Source: Deltaproteobacteria bacterium RIFOXYA12_FULL_61_11 | Lineage (GTDB): Bacteria > Bdellovibrionota_F > JAHFAK01 > YA12-FULL-61-11 | Assembly: GCA_001799195.1 (NCBI GenBank) | Contig: MGSU01000010.1 | Span: 1 to 22,030 of the forward strand | Direction: 5' to 3' | Length of the DNA stretch: 22,030 bases | Shown here: positions 8,015-14,680 of the stretch, piece by piece | Layout of the letters: each line of letters opens with the position of its first letter | Position numbering within the stretch: the stretch's first letter is position 1 | Program-made: the position numbers and the translations under genes | The notes under the pieces: model-generated | Database searches by the model: none | Seen by the model: the letters and a program-made list of their open reading frames with translations, nothing else | What the model was told of the DNA's origin: nothing

Positions 8015-8815
8015 TCAATCCTTCACCCGGGGGGCGAGTGCTTTTTGGTAAAAGAGACAGTCGTTGCAGTTCGAGCTGCAACCGATGCTTCCGGGATTGA
8101 CCCGAGCCCGCAGGGTACGGCAATCATGTACCCGGGCTCTGTAGACGAGACAAGCACTGCAGGAGTGACGATCGAGACTGCAACGTTCGTTGAGTTCCCA
8201 GCAATGCTGGAAGGTGGAACGAAGGTGTTGGTAATACGCGCATTCGGCGCACTCCATGGTGCACCCGGTGGGCAGGGGGCCCAGGTGGCGGCGGAGTTGA
8301 TGACAATGGTCGGCTGAAGAGATGAGGACCAGGCACTCGCGGCAGCGGTGTTGTCGGCGCTCGTTCTTGCCCAGGAGCTCGTGGTAGAGCCAACAGCTCG
8401 AGGTCCGTTCGAGCAGGTCCTGGAAATAGGCACAAGCTTGGCAGTCGAGTCGGCAGAATACTTTCTTGTGCCGGGTGTTGCGCCTCAGGAGGAAGCAGAG
8501 TTTCGACCCCGAAGAGCGGACTAGGCAGGAAGAGCAGTCGTGCAGGTCCGAGGTGTTCTCACGGTGATAGTCCCAACACGGAGACAGTGTCGCGAGGGGC
8601 TCAACGTGGCGGAGGCTGGCATGGGCTTGCAGCACCGAGGCCAGCTCCGGGCGTTTGTGGTGGGCGAGCAGGATGACTTCTGGCAGGGCGATCCGGTGAT
8701 GTTGGTGGTGGTTGAGGGTGTTGGACACGAGCTCGCTCTTGATCCAGCGAGACACGGTTGTTCTGGTGACCTCGAAGAGGGCAGCCAGTTCGACGGTCGA
8801 GAAGAAATAGCGCAT
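8015..8815 (-). CDS. HTH protein with three tandem seven-cysteine repeats, unknown family
   Basis: This 266-residue protein opens with an excisionase/MerR-like helix-turn-helix (FSTVELAALFEVTRTTVSRW, about 5-45). Residues 80-259 are three copies of one unit: C-W-x(12-15)-C-x2-C-L-V-x7-C-x2-L-R-x9-C-x3-C-x2-C-x2-[FY]-Q. The cysteines are 80/94/97/107/121/125/128, 141/158/161/171/185/189/192 and 205/219/222/232/246/250/253, plus Cys212, 22 in all. Spacing inside units is invariant apart from the first gap. There is no signal peptide, so these Cys are cytoplasmic and could bind Fe-S clusters, zinc or heme. It is the last gene after the redox complex, starting 10 bases past the hmcD-like stop. 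No ribosome site is visible, suggesting translational coupling. I do not recognise the repeat as a named domain. A redox or metal-responsive regulator of the operon is my inference. Confidence 0.8.
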   Translation of the reverse strand: MRYFFSTVELAALFEVTRTTVSRWIKSELVSNTLNHHQHHRIALPEVILLAHHKRPELASVLQAHASLRHVEPLATLSPCWDYHRENTSDLHDCSSCLVRSSGSKLCFLLRRNTRHKKVFCRLDCQACAYFQDLLERTSSCWLYHELLGKNERRQHRCRECLVLISSADHCHQLRRHLGPLPTGCTMECAECAYYQHLRSTFQHCWELNERCSLDRHSCSACLVYRARVHDCRTLRARVNPGSIGCSSNCNDCLFYQKALAPRVKD

Positions 8816-8825
8816 CGAGGAGAAA

Positions 8826-8981
8826 TCAGTGCTTGGGTGCAGGTTTTGGGGGGATGGGTGGGTCCTCCTCGTCGCCCTCGAGCAGGTAACGCCAGAAGGC
8901 GACCGAGGCCAGCAGGAAGAGCAGGGAGAAGAGGTATCCGGCAGCCTTGATGCTGGTCATGTACTCGTGGATCGTCTCCAT
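8826..8981 (-). CDS. hmcD: Small single-span membrane subunit, HmcD-like
   Basis: This is a 51-residue peptide starting METIHEYMTSIKAAGYLF. One membrane helix (about 15-34, LFSLLFLLASVAFW) is followed by an acidic, Pro-rich tail ending PPKPAPKH. GGAGGT lies three bases before its ATG, the upstream hmcC-like stop is 12 bases away, and the next gene starts 10 bases after its stop, so it is a real operon member despite its size. In the D. vulgaris hmc operon the gene after hmcC is hmcD, an equally short hydrophobic protein of unknown function. CcoQ/FixQ-like subunits look similar. The assignment rests on size, topology and position, because such short peptides give little sequence evidence. Confidence 0.72.
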   Translation of the reverse strand: METIHEYMTSIKAAGYLFSLLFLLASVAFWRYLLEGDEEDPPIPPKPAPKH

Positions 8982-8993
8982 GGGACCTCCGGC

Positions 8994-10208
8994 TCAGGGG
9001 TGTTCGGGATAGGTTGGATCCGGCCGCAGGATCGGCATGCGCAGGGCGGCGGAGCGGAAGACCAGGACGATCAGGAGGATGATCGAGAGTGTGACGGCCA
9101 GCTCCATCCAACTGGGGAAGTAGCGTTGCTCGCAGGGGAGTTGCCAGTTGAAGGCCACCAGCGAGACGTTGAGTCGGTTGAGCACCACGCCGAGCACGGA
9201 GAGCAGGGCGGCGAGCTTGACCTGCCGCGGACGTCGATTGCGGGCCGCCGAGGCGAAGAGCAGGCAGGGTACGAGGACGAAACCGAGCACTTCGACGAGG
9301 AACCAGGAACCATACGCGGTGGGCAGATAGGTCCAGTTCCCGTCCGAGATCACACCGAGGATCTTGAGGGCGAAATAGCTGAACATGACGATCGCCCCGG
9401 CCCTGGCCAAGCCTATGGTCAAGGCGTCGAAGTCGGTGCCGGGATCTGCGCGGTGGTGGAGGGCTCGGTGGGAGAGGGAGCCTTCGACTACGATCATGGA
9501 GAGGCCGGCAATGATGCTGGAGATGAAGAAAAACACCGGCAGGTAGGGGGAGTACCATAAGGGGTGCAGCTTACCCGGGGCGATAAGGAACAGTCCGCCG
9601 AGCGACGACTGGTGCATGGTGGACAGGATGACCCCGAGGATGGTCAAGGGAATGGTCAGGTGTAGGATCACGGCCCGCAGTTTCCTCCAACCCAGCCACT
9701 CGAAGGCGGGAGGGGTTGCTTCGACGAAGAGGACGGTGCAATAGGTCGCCACGCAGACGGCGACCTCGAACATGACCGAGGAGAAACCGGCCTGGACCAC
9801 GAAGGGGTAGGGTAGGCGCCAGGGACGGCCGAGGTCGAAGAGTAGCGCCAGGACGACGAAGGCATAGCCCAGGAAGGCGGTCAGGATGGCCGGTCGTACG
9901 ATCGGTTGGTAGGCCTTGAGCCCAAACAAGTACACGGTGGAGGAAATGACGTATCCTCCCGCGGCCAGCGCGACCCCGCAGAGCAGGTCGAAGCCGATCC
10001 ATAGGCCCCAGGGGTTGTCGTGGGAGAGATTGGTCGCGGTGCCGAGGCCTTGGCCGAAGCGCACGACGGCAGCCACTCCGCCTGCCAACAAGATCATCGC
10101 GGCCACGGCGTTGAAGGGGGTCAGCAGCGAGCGTAGGTACTCCCGAGCGCCGAGGCCGAAGAAGAGTTTGTCCTTGATCCAGCAGGTCGTCGGTGCGGTC
10201 TGGCTCAT
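8994..10208 (-). CDS. hmcC: NrfD/PsrC-family integral membrane quinone-interacting subunit, HmcC-like
   Basis: This 404-residue polytopic protein has about ten hydrophobic helices and NrfD-family marks: FDLGRPWRLPYP after helix 4 and STMHQSSLGGLFLIAP after helix 6. NrfD proteins sit in the inner membrane, exchange electrons between quinones and a periplasmic ferredoxin-like partner, and are proposed to move protons. That partner here is the HmcB-like protein encoded just upstream. The two genes overlap by four bases (ATGA), with GGAGG before the ATG, showing coupled translation. Length and position correspond to HmcC or DsrP. It contains no cysteine-rich cluster site, as usual for the family. 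Direction of electron flow (quinone reduction or oxidation) cannot be read from sequence. Confidence 0.88.
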   Translation of the reverse strand: MSQTAPTTCWIKDKLFFGLGAREYLRSLLTPFNAVAAMILLAGGVAAVVRFGQGLGTATNLSHDNPWGLWIGFDLLCGVALAAGGYVISSTVYLFGLKAYQPIVRPAILTAFLGYAFVVLALLFDLGRPWRLPYPFVVQAGFSSVMFEVAVCVATYCTVLFVEATPPAFEWLGWRKLRAVILHLTIPLTILGVILSTMHQSSLGGLFLIAPGKLHPLWYSPYLPVFFFISSIIAGLSMIVVEGSLSHRALHHRADPGTDFDALTIGLARAGAIVMFSYFALKILGVISDGNWTYLPTAYGSWFLVEVLGFVLVPCLLFASAARNRRPRQVKLAALLSVLGVVLNRLNVSLVAFNWQLPCEQRYFPSWMELAVTLSIILLIVLVFRSAALRMPILRPDPTYPEHP

Positions 10209-11101
10209 GCTCCCTCCTTGGGCTGTTGGCCTTGACGCTCGTTGTGCCGCTTGAACAGCCAGGTGCCTCCGAGGAAGGCCGGCCAGAGGGCGATCACCAC
10301 CGGGATGAAGGATAGGAAGCCTCCGGTCTTGGCGCAGAGCGGCTCTTCGCCCAGGTTCGTCGGAAGGCCGACCTGGTCGAAAGGCACCGGAGAGAGATAG
10401 AGCCAGTTGGTGCCGCCTACCTCATGTTCGCCATAGACGTGGTGAAGGTAATTCTCTGGTTTTGCTGCAATGCGGTTGCGAGCCCGTTCCAAGAGTTCGG
10501 TGCGTTTCCCGAAGACCAGAGCCTCCATGGGACAGGCCTCGACACAGGCCGGACGTTTGCCGGCCAGGATGCGCTCGTGGCACAGGGTGCACTTGCGCAC
10601 GCGAGGGGTGAGCGGATCATGGTACTCGTAGGCCGGGATACCGAAGGGGCAGGCGACCATGCAGTACCTGCAACCGATGCACAGGTCGGGGTTGTAGATC
10701 ACCGCGCCTTCGCGGGTCTTGGTGAAGGCCCCGACCGGGCAGGCCGAGGCACAGGCCGGCTCTTGGCAGTGGTTGCACTGGAGCTTCCTGTGGACCGCCG
10801 GCGCGTTCGCTTGCGGGTAAGTGTTGACCACGGTGTAGGCAGACTCGGTCGTCCGGCGGAGGTGCTGCAAGACGGTCGGATCATCGAAGGCCTGATCAGG
10901 TGCCGGCAAGTCGTTGGCTTCGTTGCAAGCCTGCTCGCAGCGGCGGCAGCCGACGCAGAGGCTGAGGTCGCAGAGGACGCCGAAACTCTCGGGGTAACCG
11001 AGGGTCCCTTTCTGGGCGGCTCTCGTCGTGCGAGGCAGGGCAAGACCGGCGGTGGCGCCCCCGAGGGCGCCCAGGAACTGTCTGCGGGTGAGCCCCATCA
11101 T
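10205..11101 (-). CDS. hmcB: Tat-exported four-cluster ferredoxin subunit, HmcB/DsrO-like
   Basis: The 298-residue product starts with a twin-arginine signal, LTRRQFLGALGG at 4-15, and a hydrophobic stretch ending near ALPRTTRAA, so it is exported folded. Four Cys groups could hold four [4Fe-4S] clusters: CDLSLCVGCRRCEQAC (44-59), CNHCQEPACASACP (109-122), CIGCRYCMVACP (141-152) and CTLC...CVEACP (171-191). Residues about 261-283 form a C-terminal membrane anchor, as in HmcB. It should wire the 16-heme cytochrome to the NrfD-type subunit. Two adjacent ATGs (11101 and 11098) are possible starts. The hmcA stop overlaps them, and GAGG lies four or seven bases upstream. Cluster number is inferred from the cysteine pattern. 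Confidence 0.9.
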   Translation of the reverse strand: MMGLTRRQFLGALGGATAGLALPRTTRAAQKGTLGYPESFGVLCDLSLCVGCRRCEQACNEANDLPAPDQAFDDPTVLQHLRRTTESAYTVVNTYPQANAPAVHRKLQCNHCQEPACASACPVGAFTKTREGAVIYNPDLCIGCRYCMVACPFGIPAYEYHDPLTPRVRKCTLCHERILAGKRPACVEACPMEALVFGKRTELLERARNRIAAKPENYLHHVYGEHEVGGTNWLYLSPVPFDQVGLPTNLGEEPLCAKTGGFLSFIPVVIALWPAFLGGTWLFKRHNERQGQQPKEGA

Positions 11102-12642
11102 CGCACCTCGTCCTGTTGGGGGCGGCGGCGGTGACAGTCCTCACAGCCGGTATGCCCGAGGTTCATCCGTTGGTGGCAACCAAGGCATTGCTGGTGCAGC
11201 GCGCCGAGCAACCCCGGACGGCGATCCTCGTCGTCCTGACCGTGGCAGGCCGCGCAGCGAGCATAGTGCAAGGCCTGGCTGGGTTGTTGGTGGTGGTGAC
11301 AACCGCTGCACAGGGTGGCCAGCTCGGGGTGGAAGTGCTGGGCCAGACTGCTGGCCTCGAGCTTCTGGAGAAGGGTCTGGATGATCTTGCGGTGCGGGAA
11401 GATCGATGGCTCGTACTCGGCAGCGAGCAGGTCGAGCCGGAGCGTTTCGGGCAGGGCGTCGGACGAGAGGTCCTGGAACGCCGCGAGCAGGGCCCCGGTC
11501 CTGGAAGAGGAGGTGGTAGGAGCAGACTCATCTGAAGAGACCTCGGTCACGCCGGGGCCACCGTCATGGCAGAGCCCGCAGGAGGTGGTCGGGAGTTCCT
11601 GGAGCGGGCGATCGTGACAGCCCCGGCAGGCGGGTTCCTGCTTCTCCAACTCATGGCACCCAACACAGGACCGGGGATCTCTCGGAGTGTGGTGAGCCGT
11701 GGCGAGTTTGACCGTTTGGAGATCCCGCCCCTTGCCGAGTGCATGACAGACGACGCAGCGTTCGAGAGTGTCGTGATGACAAACCCGACACGTCCCTTCT
11801 CTGCTCTCATGGGCGGCGTGGTTGAAACCGACCGCGGCCATGGCGCTGCTCATGGTGTGGATGGTGGCGACCTCGGGTTGCCCACGTAGGAGGCGCGGGA
11901 CCGTGGTCCAGTCCCGAGGAGTGGTAGAGGAATGACAACCCGCACAGTCTACCGGGCCGGATTTCTTCTGCAGGCCGAGGCGCTGGAGGTGGCAGGTCAC
12001 ACAGTTCTGGTGTACAGCCTGCCGCAGGCCGCGGACAGTCGGGGTGGAGGCTTCCTCGTGGCATTCGCGGCAGGAGCTTTCCTTGCCGGGGGCCTCGTAG
12101 AGAGCCTTGCGCTGGTCATCATAGCGGTGGTGGCAGGAGGCGCAGCTCGATCGGCCGAGCTCGGGTTGCAAGACCGCCTCGTGTTGCGCATGGCGGTGGC
12201 GATCGAAGAAGAGGTCGCGAGCGTCCTTCCCGAGGGCGTTGTTGGCGAGCGAATGGCAGTCGCCGCAGGCCGTGGTCGGACCGGCGGAGAGGTTCTCGGA
12301 AAGGCGGTCCTCGTGACACGTCATGCACTTGCCATGGGTTTCCGCGAGCGACGGGGCGACGGACTCCTCGGCCAAGGGCTGTTCGACAACCTGAGGAACA
12401 CCGGCAGCGTCTCGGTGGTGGCAGGAGTCACAGGGAGCGTTGCCGAGGGCCTTGGTATGGGCGTCGTGGTCGAAGAGCACGGCCGGGCGTTCTCCCTCGT
12501 GGCTGCTGCCCAGAATGAGTTTGCCGGCTTCGATCGCGGGCACGGTCGGGGGGAGGAGGCTCCCTACGGCGGCGATCAGGAAAGCGGCGACGAGCAGGGC
12601 GGCCAACAGGGTTCCGATCAGGGAGAGTTGTATGGTCCTCAT
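11098..12642 (-). CDS. hmcA: 16-heme high-molecular-weight cytochrome c, HmcA-like
   Basis: The 514-residue protein contains exactly sixteen CxxCH heme-binding motifs, with first cysteines at 71, 106, 126, 167, 191, 214, 233, 285, 296, 326, 339, 355, 445, 463, 486 and 500. HmcA of Desulfovibrio has the same number. A hydrophobic segment at 6-30 directs it to the periplasm. No clear AxA cleavage site is visible, so it may stay anchored. Many extra His residues (for example HDAH at 59-62, HRHAQH at 149-154) can serve as distal heme ligands. Twelve hemes lie before residue 360 and four after 444, separated by a heme-free, Ser/Thr-rich then helical stretch. It should receive or donate electrons with periplasmic cytochromes and pass them to the HmcB/HmcC pair. 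The gene starts four bases after the hmcF-like stop, with GGTGAGG upstream. Confidence 0.93.
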   Translation of the reverse strand: MRTIQLSLIGTLLAALLVAAFLIAAVGSLLPPTVPAIEAGKLILGSSHEGERPAVLFDHDAHTKALGNAPCDSCHHRDAAGVPQVVEQPLAEESVAPSLAETHGKCMTCHEDRLSENLSAGPTTACGDCHSLANNALGKDARDLFFDRHRHAQHEAVLQPELGRSSCASCHHRYDDQRKALYEAPGKESSCRECHEEASTPTVRGLRQAVHQNCVTCHLQRLGLQKKSGPVDCAGCHSSTTPRDWTTVPRLLRGQPEVATIHTMSSAMAAVGFNHAAHESREGTCRVCHHDTLERCVVCHALGKGRDLQTVKLATAHHTPRDPRSCVGCHELEKQEPACRGCHDRPLQELPTTSCGLCHDGGPGVTEVSSDESAPTTSSSRTGALLAAFQDLSSDALPETLRLDLLAAEYEPSIFPHRKIIQTLLQKLEASSLAQHFHPELATLCSGCHHHQQPSQALHYARCAACHGQDDEDRRPGLLGALHQQCLGCHQRMNLGHTGCEDCHRRRPQQDEVR

Positions 12643-12646
12643 CGCC

Positions 12647-13972
12647 TCACCCCCTCAACTCGTCGGGTATCTCCATCGCCTCGAGCAGGAGGTCGCTGAA
12701 GAACTTGACGTGCATGCCGAGCTTGTAATGCCCCACGATGTCCTCGATGCCGCTGTGGCAGTTATGGCAGGGGGTGATCACCGTGGTCGCGCCGGTGGCG
12801 GCCAACTGTTTGGCCTTTTCTTTATTACCGCGCACCCGCTCGGCCTTCCAGATCGGGCCGCAGTTGATCACGCCGCCGCCCGCGGCGCAGCAGTAATTAT
12901 GCTCGCGGTTGGGTTCGACGTCGCGGAAGTCTTCGCAGACGGCGTTCATGAGGAAGCGCAGCTTCTCGCCGAGTCCCAGGCCGCGCACGATGTTGCAGGG
13001 TTCCTGGAGGGTGATCGGTCCTTTGATTTTTTTGGCGATGCGGATACGCCCCGAGGTGATCAACTCATGATAGAAGTCTACGGCGTGGACCATGGGAATG
13101 GGTGGATGTAGCCAGCCCAGCCACTTAGGTCCGTCGTAGGCCGAACCGCGGAAGGCGTGGCCGCACTCGCCCATGACCACGCGCTTGACCTTGAGGCGCA
13201 GGGCCGTGTCCCAGTGCAGCCGTTCGACTCGCCCCATGATCTCGAAATCGCCGGAGAACATGGCCATATTACTGTTGTCCCAACCGTCGGTGGCCGGCAT
13301 GGTCCAGCTCATTCCTGCCACTGCCATGATCTGCGCCATGTTGCCTATGAGCTGAGCCAAGATCTTGGGCTCGGGGGCGATCACGGAATACATGATGTCC
13401 GCCCCTTCCCGCTCGAGAGGGATGGCGGCGCTGGGGACCTCGGACTGGGCTTCTTCTTCTTGCCACAACAAGGTGTCGATCCAGTCGTTCTGGCCGACCC
13501 ACATCTGATTATAGGCGGCCGAGTGCGAGTTGACGGTGTCTTGCAGGTAGAGGGGTACGATACCGAGCAGGTGGCAGAAACGCCGGATGGTCAGGAGCAG
13601 ATAGGCGATATCGATGCCGAACGGGCAGTACATGCTGCAGCGGCGGCAGACATTGCATTCGGTGAAGGCGATCCTGGCCATGGCGCGGAGGTCGTCGTGG
13701 GTGACTGTGTCGCGCAGCTCGACCAGCTTGGCCATGGTCTCCTTGACCTTGCCGACCGGGGAGTATTCGGGGTCCTTGCGATTCGAGAGATACCAGTGGC
13801 ACGCCTCGGAGCAGAGGCCGCAATGCACGCAGGTCGCGAGATAGATCTTCAGCCTGGCTGCGGCCTCGGTGTCGAGGACCTGGTGGACTACGGCGGACAG
13901 CCGCTCGGGGGTGAGTTTCTGCAGCCCGCGTTCGAAGCCGGGATCGTCCACGGGGTTGCGGTGAATGGTCAT
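12647..13972 (-). CDS. hmcF: CCG-domain iron-sulfur protein, HmcF/TmcB/DsrK-like (HdrD family)
   Basis: This 441-residue cytoplasmic protein resembles the catalytic subunit of heterodisulfide reductase. Two ferredoxin motifs come first: CVHCGLCSEAC (Cys48/51/54/58) and CNVCRRCSMYC (106/109/112/116). The C-terminal cysteine domain has Cys326, Cys346, the pair Cys361-Cys362 in NYCCAAGGG, and CHNC (402/405), the non-cubane cluster pattern of HdrB/HdrD/DsrK. The motif reads CC-A and not CC-G. The first CCG-type region has only ECGHAFR (Cys270), as in single-site DsrK/HmcF/TmcB. It probably exchanges electrons with a thiol/disulfide or another cytoplasmic partner. The ATG at 13972 has GAGGAGG upstream. 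Reading further back to 14374 would overlap the cytochrome b gene and add unrelated sequence. hmcF and tmcB names are equally defensible. Confidence 0.9.
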   Translation of the reverse strand: MTIHRNPVDDPGFERGLQKLTPERLSAVVHQVLDTEAAARLKIYLATCVHCGLCSEACHWYLSNRKDPEYSPVGKVKETMAKLVELRDTVTHDDLRAMARIAFTECNVCRRCSMYCPFGIDIAYLLLTIRRFCHLLGIVPLYLQDTVNSHSAAYNQMWVGQNDWIDTLLWQEEEAQSEVPSAAIPLEREGADIMYSVIAPEPKILAQLIGNMAQIMAVAGMSWTMPATDGWDNSNMAMFSGDFEIMGRVERLHWDTALRLKVKRVVMGECGHAFRGSAYDGPKWLGWLHPPIPMVHAVDFYHELITSGRIRIAKKIKGPITLQEPCNIVRGLGLGEKLRFLMNAVCEDFRDVEPNREHNYCCAAGGGVINCGPIWKAERVRGNKEKAKQLAATGATTVITPCHNCHSGIEDIVGHYKLGMHVKFFSDLLLEAMEIPDELRG

Positions 13973-14004
13973 GGAACCTCCTCGGTGATGCCCTTCGAGC
14001 CCGA

Positions 14005-14652
14005 TCACCAGTCCTTGGAGTGGCGCACGGCGCCGAATTCGGCACCCATGTACATCCGGGTCAAGGGGAAGAAGAGCATGTGGCTGATCCTGGTGAAGGG
14101 CAGGAGCACCAGCAGCAATTCGGCCAACAGCACATGGAACAGGAGCGCCGGACGGTACTCGGTCCACTGGTGGGTGGCCAGGAACCCAGTGATGAAGGGC
14201 GCGGCCACGAGCAAGAGCAAGAGGTAGTCCCCGGCAGTGGTGACGTAGCGTACCTCCGGGCTGACGATGCGCCGCAACAAGAAGAAGAAACAGACCAACA
14301 GCACGATGACGGTCAGGGTGTCGGCCAGGGCCTCGGGGAGGGCTGGAGCGGTCAAGCCCGTGGCGCGTTCCCACATGACGAGGTGGGCGCGCAGGAAGAG
14401 CGGGAGGGCGAGGACTCCAATATGGAAGAGGAAGGAAAAGACGGTGAAGAAGGGGTGCATGCGCATGTTCCTGGCGCCGAAGGGCAGGACCCAGTGGAAC
14501 AGGGAACGCAAACCGTAATGGAGATTGAGATAGGGATAGACCACCTTGTCCTTCTTGGCCAGGAGGAGCATGGCGGCGATCCGACCTGCGGAACCGAAGA
14601 AGAAAATGAGTATCGCAGCGAGAGCCAGCGGTCCGGTCACGAACTCGTACAT
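14005..14652 (-). CDS. hmcE: Membrane cytochrome b subunit, NarI/DsrM-like (HmcE/TmcC)
   Basis: This 215-residue protein has five or six hydrophobic helices. Histidines suited to b-type heme ligation occur in LHYGLRSLFHWVL, FSFLFHIGVL and LLFHVLLAELLL, followed by FTRISHMLFFPLTRMYMG. The last of these is the C-terminal signature of the NarI/DsrM/HmcE/TmcC group. It should anchor the CCG subunit encoded next to it and connect it with the menaquinone pool. Its start begins MYEFVTGPLA, and AAGGAGG lies nine bases before the ATG. The stop is 32 bases before the hmcF-like start. It is second in the operon after tmcD. Heme number cannot be fixed from sequence alone. Whether it is nearer HmcE or TmcC needs a tree. 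Confidence 0.87.
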   Translation of the reverse strand: MYEFVTGPLALAAILIFFFGSAGRIAAMLLLAKKDKVVYPYLNLHYGLRSLFHWVLPFGARNMRMHPFFTVFSFLFHIGVLALPLFLRAHLVMWERATGLTAPALPEALADTLTVIVLLVCFFFLLRRIVSPEVRYVTTAGDYLLLLLVAAPFITGFLATHQWTEYRPALLFHVLLAELLLVLLPFTRISHMLFFPLTRMYMGAEFGAVRHSKDW

Positions 14653-14680
14653 GCTACCGAGCCTCCTTGGAGGATTGGAT

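Noticed and set aside
11932-12699. Long open frame on the plus strand across the 16-heme cytochrome
   Set aside because: It is antisense to sixteen CxxCH motifs and its translation is Gly/Val/Ala-rich with no motif, typical of GC-rich antisense frames.
13157-14227. 356-codon plus-strand frame opposite the CCG protein and cytochrome b
   Set aside because: It is antisense to two recognised genes, has no ribosome site and no domain.
13973-14374. N-terminal extension of the CCG iron-sulfur protein by 134 codons
   Set aside because: It overlaps the well-supported cytochrome b gene in another frame, reads as Arg/Pro/His-rich shadow sequence, and the ATG at 13972 has a strong GAGGAGG site.
14662-14673. 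CCTCC-TT-GGAGG palindrome covering the ribosome site of the cytochrome b gene
   Set aside because: A two-base loop cannot close an RNA hairpin. The symmetry is explained by the ribosome site plus a chance complement.
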